A stretch of 64,000 bases of DNA from Erysipelothrix piscisicarius (lineage in GTDB: Bacteria; Bacillota_I; Bacilli_A; Erysipelotrichales; Erysipelotrichaceae): contig NZ_CP034234.1 of assembly GCF_003931795.1 (NCBI RefSeq), positions 744,001 through 808,000 of the forward strand, given 5' to 3'. Below, one piece after another: positions 9,495 through 18,462 of the stretch (the stretch's first letter is position 1; each line of letters starts with the position of its first letter). The notes beneath the pieces are model-generated. The model had not been told where the DNA came from. It made no database searches and saw only the letters and a program-made list of their open reading frames with translations. Position numbers and translations under genes: made by a program.

Positions 9495-10405
9495 GTGGTG
9501 CATGAAAAAAATAATAAAAAAATCCAAACTGTTATGGAGATGATGTCCTCAAATGAAGGGACACTCTTTACATATGCTTTGGCATATTCAATTATCGTTG
9601 GTATTGCACCGTTTATCATTATATCGGTGGTGTTTGTGGGGACGTATGTATACGATGTATCACAGATTATTCAACTTTTACAACGTTATGTCCCAGCGGA
9701 CTTAATTCTGCCATTTGTGGATTACATTCAAACATCGGATTTGTCGAATTTATGGTTGATCATCTCATTGCTTGGGGTATCGATTTGGGTTGCTTCAAAA
9801 GTATTTATTCGTTCCTACTGTTAAGTAGCGAACAAGATGGGGTCAATATTAATCATTTCTTTTTAAGAATTTTAGCGTGTATTTACTTTATCATGATTGT
9901 TTTAGGAATCATGGCTTTTGGAATCTTAATTGGATATGTTCCATTTATCAATAAATTTACGAGTCCAATAGTCATTACATTTTTCTTCGTTTTTTTCTAC
10001 CGATTGTTGTCATTTAAATACACGCGATTTCGCGATGTTATTTGGGGATCTGCAATTACTTCAATCATCTTGATTCTATTAGGCCGTCTTTTCTTTGTGT
10101 ACATTAATCAATATTCAAATTACCAAACCATTTATGGTCCACTCGCATCGATAATGATTCTCTTAATTTCAGGGTGGATTATCGCTTGGGTTGTCTTTTT
10201 TGGATATTGCATAAACTATGTTGTTCGTGATGATTCATTGCCTGTTCAAGGGAAGCATCGACTGATATCCATTCTGGAAAAAACAAATGAAAAAATCGAT
10301 GAACGAGAAGAAAAGTTTATTCATGATCATATTGAAAACAAACACCCAGTAAAGGAAGATGCCATTACAGAGGTTGAGGACAATTCAGAACACTTACAAG
10401 ACTAA
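9495..10405 (+). pseudogene. YihY/BrkB-family membrane protein, frameshifted
   Basis: Members are six-helix inner-membrane proteins of unclear function, once called ribonuclease BN. The N-terminal 100 residues (GTLFTYALAYSIIVGIAPFIIISVVF) and the C-terminal 190 residues (YGPLASIMILLISGWIIAWVVFFGYCINYV) match the two halves of the family, but they lie in different frames. The frame change is in the AAAA at about 9797-9800 within WVASK; one extra A would give WVASKSIYSFLLL. Start is GTG 9495 or 9498 after ATAAGGAGA. The single-base loss leaves a protein truncated after the third helix. Confidence 0.8.
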
Positions 10406-10428
10406 GAAGCACCACGGTGTTTCTTTTT
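10404..10428 (+). terminator. Terminator after yihY
   Basis: AGAAGCAC pairs with GTGTTTCT (one G-T pair) and is followed by TTTTTG, immediately after the yihY stop. Confidence 0.7.
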
Positions 10429-10486
10429 GTTTTGAATTGTAATGCGTGTAGAACCTTGTTAATATATTTAAAGGGAGTTGACGTTT

Positions 10487-11302
10487 ATGGAAAAATTGAT
10501 TCTTTTTATTGAAAAACCATTTGTCTTACGTTTGGTAAGCATCGCTGTAACGCTTTTTATTGTGTTCGTAGTGGTTCGTATCATTCGTAAGAGTCTTGTT
10601 AAAATTGAAAATAAAGTTCCGCTTGGCAAACAACAACGTACGGTTTACCCAATTATTTCGAGAACACTTGTGTATGTTGTGTATTTTATTGCGTTTATCA
10701 TTATTTTAGAAACAATCGGATTGGATACGAAGCCCATTCTTGCAGTCACAAGTATAGGGAGTGTTGCGGTAGGATTTGGTGCACAACAACTTGTGAAGGA
10801 TGTTATTAATGGATTCTTTATTTTATCGGAGAATCAATTTAATGTCGGTGATGTTGTTTCCTTATCGAATGTGACAGGGACAGTCGAGGACATCACATTG
10901 CGGACGACGCGATTGCGTAATGGGACGGATGGTAAAGTTTATATCATACCTAATGGTGAAATTAAGATGGTTACGAATATGTCGAAGGAATTTATGTTTG
11001 CGGTTGTTGATGTACCTGTTCCTTATGACAAAGATCTGGATACGATTTTAGAAATTTTAAATAATACAGTAAAACACTATCAAAATCCAGGATCAATTAT
11101 GCAAACACCGATTGTTCAAGGCGTTACAGCATATGAAGAAAGTTCGTTAAATATTCGTATTACATGTAAAACGTATGTAGGAAAAAACTGGGCAGTTGAG
11201 CGAGATCTTCGTCGTGTAATTATTTATGCACTTGAAGCCCATGATATTACACTACCGTTTCCAACTCGGACCGTTTATGTTGAACAGGATTTATCCAATT
11301 AG
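10487..11302 (+). CDS. Small-conductance mechanosensitive channel (MscS family)
   Basis: Membrane channel that opens under osmotic down-shock. Three N-terminal hydrophobic helices are followed by the pore helix and beta domain: TSIGSVAVGFGAQQLVKDVINGFFILSENQFNVGDVV (about residues 85-122) is the MscS signature, then GTVEDITLRTTRLRNGTDGKVYIIPNGEI. At 271 aa it is a minimal, E. coli MscS-sized member. ATG 10487 is preceded by AAGGGAG at 9 nt spacing; an upstream ATG in the same frame lacks this. It is monocistronic between two terminators. Confidence 0.93.
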   Translation: MEKLILFIEKPFVLRLVSIAVTLFIVFVVVRIIRKSLVKIENKVPLGKQQRTVYPIISRTLVYVVYFIAFIIILETIGLDTKPILAVTSIGSVAVGFGAQQLVKDVINGFFILSENQFNVGDVVSLSNVTGTVEDITLRTTRLRNGTDGKVYIIPNGEIKMVTNMSKEFMFAVVDVPVPYDKDLDTILEILNNTVKHYQNPGSIMQTPIVQGVTAYEESSLNIRITCKTYVGKNWAVERDLRRVIIYALEAHDITLPFPTRTVYVEQDLSN

Positions 11303-11324
11303 ATGATATTATTAATTAAATGCA

Positions 11325-11359
11325 AAAAAAGGTAACACGGATGATGTGTTACCTTTTTG
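11325..11359. terminator. Bidirectional terminator between mscS and ybaK
   Basis: GGTAACAC and GTGTTACC flank a 7-nt loop, with A7 before and T5 after, so it can serve both convergent genes. Confidence 0.85.
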
Positions 11360-11397
11360 GATGGCCTGAATTAACAGCTTAAGCGGATTCTGTTTAT

Positions 11398-11877
11398 TTA
11401 TAAATTTTCGATAGCAGTGATTGCACCGGTTTTTGCATTAATCAGTTTAATGAGTGCTTCAGGTTTCATCTCAATTTGCGTTCCAATGCGTCCACCGGAA
11501 AAGATTATAGTCTCAAAGAGCAAACACGTTTCATCAATAATTGTAGGGAATTGTTTTTTCATACCGATCGGCGAGCAACCGCCTCGAACATACCCGGTTA
11601 GGTCGAATAATTCCTTCACATGTAGCAATTCAAGTTTTTTGACCCCTAACCCTTTTGCACATGCTTTGAGATCGATATGGTCGGCAACAGGGATTAGAGC
11701 AACAAAATATTGATTTCCATTATGCAAGACGATGGTTTTAAAAACCTTTTCGGCTGATTCTTGAATTTGTTTGGCAACCGAGATGCCATCAATATTAATG
11801 CCATCACTTTGATATTCGCGCATGGTATAGTCAATTTTCTTTTGATCAAGAATGCGCATTGCGTTCGTTTTTTTCAT
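11398..11877 (-). CDS. ybaK: YbaK/EbsC-family Cys-tRNA(Pro)-type deacylase
   Basis: Trans-editing enzyme expected to hydrolyse mischarged aminoacyl-tRNA. The family core is clear: KVFKTIVLHNGNQYFVALIPV (catalytic-region Lys and strand), GYVRGGCSPIGMKK, and FSGGRIGTQIEMKPEAL near the C-terminus. Start ATG 11877 follows GAGGTG; two earlier in-frame ATGs have weaker context. Length about 159 aa is usual. A second, divergent member of the superfamily lies at 46345-46842. Confidence 0.9.
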   Translation of the reverse strand: MKKTNAMRILDQKKIDYTMREYQSDGINIDGISVAKQIQESAEKVFKTIVLHNGNQYFVALIPVADHIDLKACAKGLGVKKLELLHVKELFDLTGYVRGGCSPIGMKKQFPTIIDETCLLFETIIFSGGRIGTQIEMKPEALIKLINAKTGAITAIENL

Positions 11878-11948
11878 TTTACACCTCATTTGAGTATATA
11901 GTAACATAAGTTGATTTCTTAGGGCAGTCTTGGTATTCTTAATTTATC

Positions 11949-12040
11949 AAGCAAAGTAAATGACACGCGTTAAGTGCATACGGATGGGAAGTTTCTGTAT
12001 GACGAAGCGAAAGCGCGATGTGTTATTGCGTCCGTTGCGA
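11949..12040 (+). ncRNA. Tetrahydrofolate (THF) riboswitch
   Basis: The leader of folT contains the conserved THF aptamer segments in order: GCAAAGTAAATGA, GCGTTAAGTGCATACGGATG, then GAAGCGAAAGCGCG, GTTATTGCGTCCG and a closing TTGC. These match my recollection of the folT-type aptamer almost base for base, including the GCGTTAAGTG and GAAGCGAGAGCGCG blocks. P1 can pair GCAA (11951-11954) with TTGC (12035-12038). A THF sensor upstream of a folate transporter and a THF-using ligase is exactly the known context. Confidence 0.9.
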
Positions 12041-12043
12041 GAG

Positions 12044-12075
12044 CTTTTCTTTTTGCTTGACAAAGAAAAGAGGAA
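12044..12075 (+). promoter_or_regulatory. Expression-platform hairpin of the THF riboswitch
   Basis: CTTTTCTTT (12044-12052) pairs with AAAGAAAAG (12062-12070), which touches the folT ribosome-binding site AGAGG. The geometry suggests control of ribosome access rather than termination; no T-tract follows. Confidence 0.55.
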
Positions 12076-12078
12076 TTT

Positions 12079-12585
12079 ATGATGAATACACGAAAGCTTA
12101 CACATCTTGCGATGTTTGTGGTGCTTCAAATCGTTGTTTCACGGTTTTTAGCAATACCAACACCCATCGTTAAGATTAGTTTTACCTATGTACCAATGGC
12201 AATTGCAGGGTATTTATATGGTTGGTTATTTGGTGGCGTTGCAGCTGCACTTGCAGATGTATTGGGAGCAGTGCTCTTCCCACAAGGGGGTGCTTATTTT
12301 CCCGGTTTTACCTTATCAGCATTTATTATTGGCGCGATGTATGGATTGTTGAAGGATGCAGATTGCCGCTTATCCGTTATTGTCGGGATTGCGCTTTTTA
12401 ATACGATTGCCATCAATTTGTTATTAAATACGTATTGGTTAAGTTTGGTACTTGGAAAGAGTTATCTTGCGATGATACCCGTTCGCGTAACGAAATCTTT
12501 AGTTATGCTTCCCATTAAGATTTTTGTCATTAAAAAGGTTTTGGACTATATGAAACCTTATAAAACTCGATTAACGAAAGCATAG
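12079..12585 (+). CDS. folT: ECF transporter S component, folate-specific (FolT)
   Basis: Six-helix substrate-binding membrane subunit of an energy-coupling-factor importer; it would use the shared EcfA/A'/T module encoded elsewhere. The helix pattern, the AxxxA-type N-terminal helix region (LTHLAMFVVLQIVVSRFLAIP) and the early VKISFTYVPMAIAGYLYG are typical of FolT. Folate specificity is inferred from the THF riboswitch in its leader and the THF ligase next door. ATG 12079 or 12082 follows AGAGGAA. Confidence 0.88.
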   Translation: MMNTRKLTHLAMFVVLQIVVSRFLAIPTPIVKISFTYVPMAIAGYLYGWLFGGVAAALADVLGAVLFPQGGAYFPGFTLSAFIIGAMYGLLKDADCRLSVIVGIALFNTIAINLLLNTYWLSLVLGKSYLAMIPVRVTKSLVMLPIKIFVIKKVLDYMKPYKTRLTKA

Positions 12586-12600
12586 GCATCCTATGCTTTC
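12576..12600 (+). terminator. Hairpin between folT and fhs
   Basis: A perfect 11-bp stem GAAAGCATAGG / CCTATGCTTTC with loop CAT overlaps the folT stop. The following T-tract is weak (TTAAATTTT), so termination is probably partial, allowing read-through to fhs. Confidence 0.65.
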
Positions 12601-12621
12601 TTAAATTTTAGGAGGAATGTT

Positions 12622-14265
12622 ATGAAAACAGATGTAGAGATCTCTGAAGCAACAAAAATATTACCGGTGCAATCGATTGCGGATAAATTGGGAATTTCTG
12701 CCAATCTTATTGAACCTTATGGTAACAGCAAGGCCAAACTTTCATTGGAAATTATGAAACGACCTGAACAGGGAAAGTTGATTCTTGTAACTGCGATTAA
12801 TCCGACGCCGGCAGGCGAGGGGAAGACGACGGTAAATATCGGTCTCTCGATGGCTTTGAACCGTTTGGGTGTATCTGCTGTCAGTGCCCTCCGTGAACCT
12901 TCTTTGGGTCCGTGTTTTGGTATGAAGGGTGGTGCTACCGGAGGGGGTTATGCTCAAGTTGTACCGATGGATGATATCAATCTTCATTTTACGGGAGATT
13001 TTCATGCGATTACCTCGGCACACAATCTTCTTGCAGCATTAATCGATAACCATATCTATCATGGGAATGAGATGGGTATTGATCCTGAGCGACTTGTATG
13101 GCATCGGGTGATGGATATGAATGATCGCTCTCTTCGGGAACTGGAAATTGTTGGTAAGCGTGTCTCACATGCGACGTCATTTGATATTACGGTCGCATCG
13201 GAAATTATGGTTATCTTGTGTCTTGCGGAAGATATGGATGACTTGAAGCAACGCTTAAGCCGTATTGTAGTAGGGTATACATTTGAAGGTGAGATGCTGA
13301 CAGCACAAGATTTTGATGCGGTGGGGGCCATGGCCTTGCTTCTAAAAGATGCAATCAAACCCAATTTAGTTCAAACAACCGAAAATACACCAGCGCTGAT
13401 TCATGGTGGTCCGTTTGCGAATATTGCTCATGGATGTAATTCGGTTATTGCGACACGAATGGCTCTCAAAGTAAGCGACTATGTTGTCACAGAAGCCGGT
13501 TTTGGGGCTGATCTTGGTGCAGAAAAGTTTTATGACATAAAATGTCGCGGTGCCAATCTCGTCCCGGATGCGACGGTTTTAGTCGCAACGATTCGAGCAC
13601 TTAAATATAATGGTGGTGTTCCCCTTTCGGAATTGGAAGACGAAAACATCGCTGCATTAATGGAAGGATCAAAAAACCTAATTCAACATTACGAAAATCT
13701 AAAGCAGTTTTCAGATAACGTGATGATTGCGATTAATCAATTTGAAACAGACACGCAAGAGGAAATCAATTATTTAAAACACTTGGGACATGAACTGGGT
13801 TGTGAGGTTGTCTTAACCAACGTGTTTGCCAGAGGGGGAGAAGGCGGTGAAGCATTGGGGCGTGCTGTTATTGAAATGTGTCAACGTCCTTCTAATTTCA
13901 AGCCTTTATATCCGCTAACGCAAAATCTAAGACAAGAGATTGAAACGATAGCGCATAGAATCTATCGAGCTGATTCAGTTTCATATTCTGAGAGTGCCCT
14001 TGAGAAGCTTAAGGATATCGAATCACAATACCCTGATGGTCTTCCAGTTTGCATTGCGAAGACACAAACATCATTTAGCGATGATCCAAAAAAACTCAAT
14101 GCACCCGCAAATTTTTCGGTACATGTACGCGATGTTCGCCTTGCTGCTGGGGCTGGATTTGTCGTCGTTTTATTAGGGAATATTCTAACAATGCCAGGGT
14201 TGCCGAAACACCCAAATGCAGTCGATATGGATTATATCGATGGTAAGGTGACTGGATTGCGTTAG
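12622..14265 (+). CDS. fhs: Formate-tetrahydrofolate ligase
   Basis: ATP-dependent enzyme that makes 10-formyl-THF from formate and THF, feeding purine and fMet-tRNA synthesis. It has the P-loop TPAGEGKTT (about residues 60-68), GLGPCFGMKGGATGGGYAQV-type substrate region (beginning LREPSLGPCFG), HFTGDFHAITSAHNLLAA, NIAHGCNSV, and the C-terminal AGAGFVV and TMPGLPKHPNA. Length 547 aa is normal. GGAGGA precedes ATG 12622. It is downstream of folT and the THF riboswitch, so supply of the cofactor and its use may be co-regulated. Confidence 0.97.
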   Translation: MKTDVEISEATKILPVQSIADKLGISANLIEPYGNSKAKLSLEIMKRPEQGKLILVTAINPTPAGEGKTTVNIGLSMALNRLGVSAVSALREPSLGPCFGMKGGATGGGYAQVVPMDDINLHFTGDFHAITSAHNLLAALIDNHIYHGNEMGIDPERLVWHRVMDMNDRSLRELEIVGKRVSHATSFDITVASEIMVILCLAEDMDDLKQRLSRIVVGYTFEGEMLTAQDFDAVGAMALLLKDAIKPNLVQTTENTPALIHGGPFANIAHGCNSVIATRMALKVSDYVVTEAGFGADLGAEKFYDIKCRGANLVPDATVLVATIRALKYNGGVPLSELEDENIAALMEGSKNLIQHYENLKQFSDNVMIAINQFETDTQEEINYLKHLGHELGCEVVLTNVFARGGEGGEALGRAVIEMCQRPSNFKPLYPLTQNLRQEIETIAHRIYRADSVSYSESALEKLKDIESQYPDGLPVCIAKTQTSFSDDPKKLNAPANFSVHVRDVRLAAGAGFVVVLLGNILTMPGLPKHPNAVDMDYIDGKVTGLR

Positions 14266-14271
14266 AAGTTG

Positions 14272-14280
14272 TGCTATAAT
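14272..14280 (+). promoter_or_regulatory. Extended -10 promoter element upstream of the YiiX-like gene
   Basis: TGCTATAAT is a perfect extended -10 (TGnTATAAT), 27 nt before the GTG start. No convincing -35 at 17 nt, as is common for extended -10 promoters. Confidence 0.55.
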
Positions 14281-14306
14281 ATCTTCATTAATATTTGAGG
14301 TGAGTT

Positions 14307-14843
14307 GTGGAACATAAAGAAGTTTATATCGTATTAAGTGATACGGGGAGTCTTTTAACGCGCGTTATTAAAATGGTTACGGGAGCACCTTATAATCATG
14401 TCTCTATATCCTTTGATGCGTCGTTACATACACTATACAGTTTTGGGCGTAAACAACCGCACAATCCGTTTTGGGGCGGCTTTGTGAAGGAAAGTTTCTA
14501 TGAAGGAACGTTTAAGCGTTTTAAGAATACCCGTTGTTTGGTCTTAAAGCTGGATGTTGAATTGGAGACGTATGCACAATTAAAGGCGAATGTCGGCGTG
14601 TTTGTCGAAAATATGGATGATTACCATTATAATTTTGTGGGGCTTGTTGGTGCGGCGTTTAATCGACGCATAGCCCGTGAGAACGGATATTATTGCTCCG
14701 AGTTTGTTGCAGAGGTTATGGAACAAGCGAATCTTGTTTTCTGGGAAACACCTGCTTATCTTGTTCATCCTTATGATTTCACAAAGGTCGAGGCATTTGA
14801 GGTCGTATATGAAGGCTTATTAGCTGAATTTTCAAAAGCGTGA
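14307..14843 (+). CDS. YiiX/NlpC-P60-like permuted papain-fold hydrolase
   Basis: Predicted cysteine hydrolase of the YiiX/YycO type, a circularly permuted papain fold acting on amide or lipid bonds. A catalytic His is visible in APYNHVSISFD (about residue 31) and a catalytic Cys in GYYCSEFVAEVM (about residue 131), in the permuted order His then Cys. There is no signal peptide. The start is GTG 14307 after TGAGGTGAG. Substrate is unknown. Confidence 0.75.
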   Translation: MEHKEVYIVLSDTGSLLTRVIKMVTGAPYNHVSISFDASLHTLYSFGRKQPHNPFWGGFVKESFYEGTFKRFKNTRCLVLKLDVELETYAQLKANVGVFVENMDDYHYNFVGLVGAAFNRRIARENGYYCSEFVAEVMEQANLVFWETPAYLVHPYDFTKVEAFEVVYEGLLAEFSKA

Positions 14844-14859
14844 TGCACGCTTTTTTATT
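14834..14859 (+). terminator. Terminator after the YiiX-like gene
   Basis: AAAAGCGTG / CACGCTTTT with loop ATG followed by TTTTATTT; the stem includes the stop codon region. Confidence 0.85.
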
Positions 14860-14903
14860 TATTTAAAGGTGTGTTAAAATAAGAGAAGAAGTGAGGAAAT
14901 TTA

Positions 14904-17084
14904 ATGGAAAAAAATATAGTTGATTTACTCAAGCAAGAACTTAAAGCGTACAGTCCGCATCAAATTGATGCGGTTTTAAAATTATTGGAAGACGGAAATA
15001 CCGTGCCCTTTATTGCTCGTTATCGTAAAGAGGTTACGGGGACGTTGGATGAAGTCCAAATTCGAGAAATTGAAGAACGTCATCACTATCTAGAAACGTT
15101 AGAAACGCGTAAAGAAGAAGTGCTCCGTCTTATTGATGAGCAAGGAAAGTTAACGGATTCTTTGGCGCTGGAGATTGGGAACGCAACCGTACTTCAAAAA
15201 GTTGAAGATTTGTATCGTCCTTATAAGCAAAAACGCCGCACAAAAGCAACGATTGCGAAGGAAAAAGGTCTGGAACCACTCGCGGATGATGTTTTCTCCT
15301 GTCCACGTGATTTTAATGATGAAGCTCAGGGAACGGCCTATTTAAATGCTGAATTTGACTTAATTACGTTGGAAGATGTTTACCAAGGGGTTCATGAAAT
15401 TATTGCGGAACGCGTCGGGGATGAGCCAGCATTTAGAGAGTGGATTCGAGAATATACAATAAATACAGGTGTTTTATCGACAGTCCTAAAGGATGACACC
15501 AAAGATGAACGTCATGTTTATGAGATGTATTACGCGTTTACCCAACCCGTTAAAAATGCTGCATCGCATCGGGTTTTAGCAGTTAATCGAGCTGAAAAAG
15601 AGGGTGTTATAAAGGTCGATATCGTTGTCGACGAAACAAAAATAATGCGTTATTTGGATCATCAAATCATTGGAAACAAGACGGATTCTCCAACGGTTCA
15701 CAGGGTTAGAGCGGCTTATGAGGACAGTTATAAACGATTTATTAAACCAGCGATTGAGCGCGAAGTTCGGAATATGTTGACGGAGGAAGCGGATAAACAA
15801 GCCATATCTATTTTTGGAGAAAACTTACGAAATCTACTGCTGCAAGCACCGTTAAAAGGTCGTACTGTCATGGGATTTGATCCTGCATATCGTACCGGAT
15901 GCAAGCTCGCTATTGTAGATGAAACGGGGAAACTCTTAGCGATTGATGTCATTTATCCACACAATCCCGCACCTGCCCATAAGCAACGTGAAGCGGCTCA
16001 GCTTTTTATCGATTTAATTGAGAAATATCATGTTGATATGGTGGCGATTGGAAATGGTACAGCAAGTCGAGAATCGGAAGTGTTCGTAGCTGAAAACCTT
16101 AAAAAAGTAACGACAAAAACCTTCTACCTCATCGTGAACGAAGCGGGTGCATCGGTGTATTCAGCAAGTGATATTGCACGCAAAGAATTTCCGGATTTAC
16201 AGGTTGAACAACGTTCGGCGGTAAGTATTGCACGCCGAATACAAGACCCCTTAGCGGAGTTGGTTAAAATCGATCCAAAATCTGTCGGAGTTGGACAATA
16301 TCAACATGATGTAAGTCAGAAAAACTTATCAAATCAGCTGGATTTTGTGGTTGAAACGGCCGTTAACCAAGTCGGTGTTGATGTCAATACTGCGAGTCCA
16401 CAATTATTGGAACATGTTGCAGGACTCACTAAAACAACTGCGCAAAACATCGTGACGTATCGTGAAGAGAATGGTTCCTTCGATTCGCGGACACAAATCA
16501 AAAAGGTACCTCGATTAGGGCCGAAATCATTTGAACAAGCCATTGGATTCCTTCGCATTCCTAAAGGAAAAAATATTTTAGATAACACAGGAATTCACCC
16601 TGAAACCTATGTCATCACCAAACAACTTCTAAGCGATGAAGGCATTGCACTGAAGGATCTTGGTACGGAAGCGACACGAAAACATTTGGAGTCCTTATCA
16701 ATCAATGCATTATCGGAGAAATACGATTTAGGAAAAGAGACACTTAACGACATCCTTAAAGCATTAATCGCCCCTGGTCGTGATATGCGTGATGCGATGA
16801 GTGGTCCACTTTTACGTTCAGATGTTTTAACGATGGAGGATCTGAAATCAGGGATGGAACTAAATGGTACTGTTCGAAATGTTGTCGATTTTGGAGCGTT
16901 TGTGGACATTGGCGTAAAGCAAGATGGACTCGTACATATTTCCAAACTAAGCAATCAATTTGTGAAACATCCGACGGATGTCGTTGCAGTTGGTGATGTT
17001 GTGAAAGTTTGGGTTGTGGATGTGGATGCTGCCAAACAACGTGTTCAACTTTCAATGATTCCCATGTCACAATTAAATTCATAA
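14904..17084 (+). CDS. tex: Tex/YhgF RNA-binding transcription accessory protein
   Basis: Large cytosolic nucleic-acid-binding protein (726 aa). Domains in order: N-terminal Tex helical bundle (DGNTVPFIARYRKEVTGTLDE, about residues 30-50), YqgF-like RNase H fold (VMGFDPAYRTGCKLAIVD, about 322-339), helix-hairpin-helix motifs (VDVNTASPQLLEHVAGL and VPRLGPKSFEQAIGF) and a C-terminal S1 domain (GMELNGTVRNVVDFGAFVDIG, about 650-670). Highly conserved in Gram-positives; linked to transcription fidelity and toxin or stress gene expression. ATG 14904 follows GAAGTGAGG. Confidence 0.96.
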   Translation: MEKNIVDLLKQELKAYSPHQIDAVLKLLEDGNTVPFIARYRKEVTGTLDEVQIREIEERHHYLETLETRKEEVLRLIDEQGKLTDSLALEIGNATVLQKVEDLYRPYKQKRRTKATIAKEKGLEPLADDVFSCPRDFNDEAQGTAYLNAEFDLITLEDVYQGVHEIIAERVGDEPAFREWIREYTINTGVLSTVLKDDTKDERHVYEMYYAFTQPVKNAASHRVLAVNRAEKEGVIKVDIVVDETKIMRYLDHQIIGNKTDSPTVHRVRAAYEDSYKRFIKPAIEREVRNMLTEEADKQAISIFGENLRNLLLQAPLKGRTVMGFDPAYRTGCKLAIVDETGKLLAIDVIYPHNPAPAHKQREAAQLFIDLIEKYHVDMVAIGNGTASRESEVFVAENLKKVTTKTFYLIVNEAGASVYSASDIARKEFPDLQVEQRSAVSIARRIQDPLAELVKIDPKSVGVGQYQHDVSQKNLSNQLDFVVETAVNQVGVDVNTASPQLLEHVAGLTKTTAQNIVTYREENGSFDSRTQIKKVPRLGPKSFEQAIGFLRIPKGKNILDNTGIHPETYVITKQLLSDEGIALKDLGTEATRKHLESLSINALSEKYDLGKETLNDILKALIAPGRDMRDAMSGPLLRSDVLTMEDLKSGMELNGTVRNVVDFGAFVDIGVKQDGLVHISKLSNQFVKHPTDVVAVGDVVKVWVVDVDAAKQRVQLSMIPMSQLNS

Positions 17085-17094
17085 GAAAAAATGG

Positions 17095-17127
17095 TCTTCA
17101 TCTACGTAAAGGTGAAGGCTTTTTTTG
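17095..17127 (+). terminator. Terminator after tex
   Basis: CTTCATCT pairs with AGGTGAAG (one G-T pair), followed by a T7 run. Confidence 0.75.
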
Positions 17128-17293
17128 TGGTTTGACGAAAGAATGATTGAAAAACAATAAAAGAACAACAAGGATTTGTTAAGTTTGTGTTAAATTTTGT
17201 TGGTGAAAAGGTCGTTTTCCTATCCTATTTATATATGGGCAAATTGAAGCGTTTTCTTTCGTAAATGTCGTACATACCCTGGTGTATTATTCA

Positions 17294-17322
17294 TTGAAAA
17301 AAAACCTTCAATGTGTTACGAT
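17294..17322 (+). promoter_or_regulatory. Promoter of the ATP synthase operon
   Basis: TTGAAA, 17-nt spacer, TACGAT lies about 115 nt upstream of atpI in the otherwise gene-free stretch 17128-17438. I see no aptamer or other structure there. Confidence 0.55.
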
Positions 17323-17438
17323 TTACCCGTATTCACAGTGTTGAATGAAGGAGTCGATAACCCGTTATGAATGTCTAACTTTTCTTACAGAAAGTGGATG
17401 CGAACAAAACGGGGTTTTTTGAGATTATGGAGGTGCTT

Positions 17439-17789
17439 ATGGCAAAGAAAATTCAAGTTGGTGTGATTGCGATTGTGGCAATGATTCTAATGTTCTTTGA
17501 TTGGCGAATGACTCTTGGTTGGCTCATTGGCTGGGCATGCCTCTTAACGTTGGGATTTTTCAGAGAAAAATTTTATGCGGTTATGCTCGATGAGGATCAA
17601 TTTACTGTAGGGAAATATATCCGGTATATCATATTTGTATTTGTAATCTTATGGTTACCATTATTACTTGCATTTATGTTTCCTAATGCAATTAACCCGT
17701 ATGCATTAGCGGCATCGTATTTGATCGATCGACTCATATTATTTATGTCGGGATTATTTACAAAGGAGAATAAGCATGGTACAGAGTGA
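17439..17789 (+). CDS. atpI: AtpI-like small membrane protein of the ATP synthase operon
   Basis: A 116-aa protein with about four hydrophobic helices located first in the atp operon, the usual place of AtpI, which helps insert or assemble the c ring. Sequence similarity to AtpI is weak and the call rests on position, size and topology. Start ATG 17439 is preceded by TGGAGGTGC; an upstream in-frame GTG region is unlikely. The end overlaps atpB by 14 nt. Confidence 0.7.
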   Translation: MAKKIQVGVIAIVAMILMFFDWRMTLGWLIGWACLLTLGFFREKFYAVMLDEDQFTVGKYIRYIIFVFVILWLPLLLAFMFPNAINPYALAASYLIDRLILFMSGLFTKENKHGTE

Positions 17790-18450
17790 GCTCTATTCAG
17801 TCTTGATCTTAACGATTGCTGTCTCCGCCTTGATTTATGTTATTGGTACAAAGCTTAAAGATTTAACGCTTGAGGAGCGTCCGAAAGGATTGGTACTTAA
17901 AGCAGTACTTTATGTTCAAACCATAACTACGTTTACTGTGCAGAACATGGGTGAAAAACATGGGAAGCGCATGGCGGCGTACATTGGGAGTGTATTTATT
18001 TACATTCTCTTAGCAAATATGATGGGTTTAACGGGATTAGAAGCACCGACAAGTAACTATAGTGTTACACTCGTTCTTGCGATTATAACGTTTGTTCTCA
18101 TCCAAATTGCAAAGATTGACGCGAATGGTGTTAAAGGATACATCAAAGGTTTCTTTGAACCGTTCTTCCCGTTTGTAATTCCAAACTTTTTCGGTACAGT
18201 TGCACCGCTCATTAGTTTGTCATTACGTTTATTTGGGAACGTATTATCGGGAACGGTCATTATGACATTACTCTCTACGTTTACAGCATGGGTAAGTAGT
18301 TTTGTTCCAGTAATTGGTGGATTCAACTTTATGGGTGTAATTGTAGCCCCAGTATTGCATTTGTATTTTGATTTGTTTTCTGCATTTTTGCAGGCATTTA
18401 TATTTATTTCATTGACATCAATTTTAATTGCTGTCGAGTATTCAGAATAA
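17776..18450 (+). CDS. atpB: F0 ATP synthase subunit a
   Basis: Stator membrane subunit forming the ion half-channels against the c ring. The family signature is in the fourth to fifth helices: LISLSLRLFGNVLSGTVIM holds the essential Arg (about residue 150), and the C-terminal helix has PVLHLYFDLFSAFLQAFIFISLTSIL. At 224 aa it is full length. Confidence 0.96.
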   Translation: MVQSELYSVLILTIAVSALIYVIGTKLKDLTLEERPKGLVLKAVLYVQTITTFTVQNMGEKHGKRMAAYIGSVFIYILLANMMGLTGLEAPTSNYSVTLVLAIITFVLIQIAKIDANGVKGYIKGFFEPFFPFVIPNFFGTVAPLISLSLRLFGNVLSGTVIMTLLSTFTAWVSSFVPVIGGFNFMGVIVAPVLHLYFDLFSAFLQAFIFISLTSILIAVEYSE

Positions 18451-18462
18451 GGAGGATTTAAA

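Noticed and set aside
12742-13364. Minus-strand open frames inside fhs
   Set aside because: Shadows of the fhs codons; no start signals and no recognisable protein.
17128-17438. Possible riboswitch in the ATP synthase leader
   Set aside because: Only a promoter-like pair and AT-rich sequence are visible; no conserved aptamer pattern.
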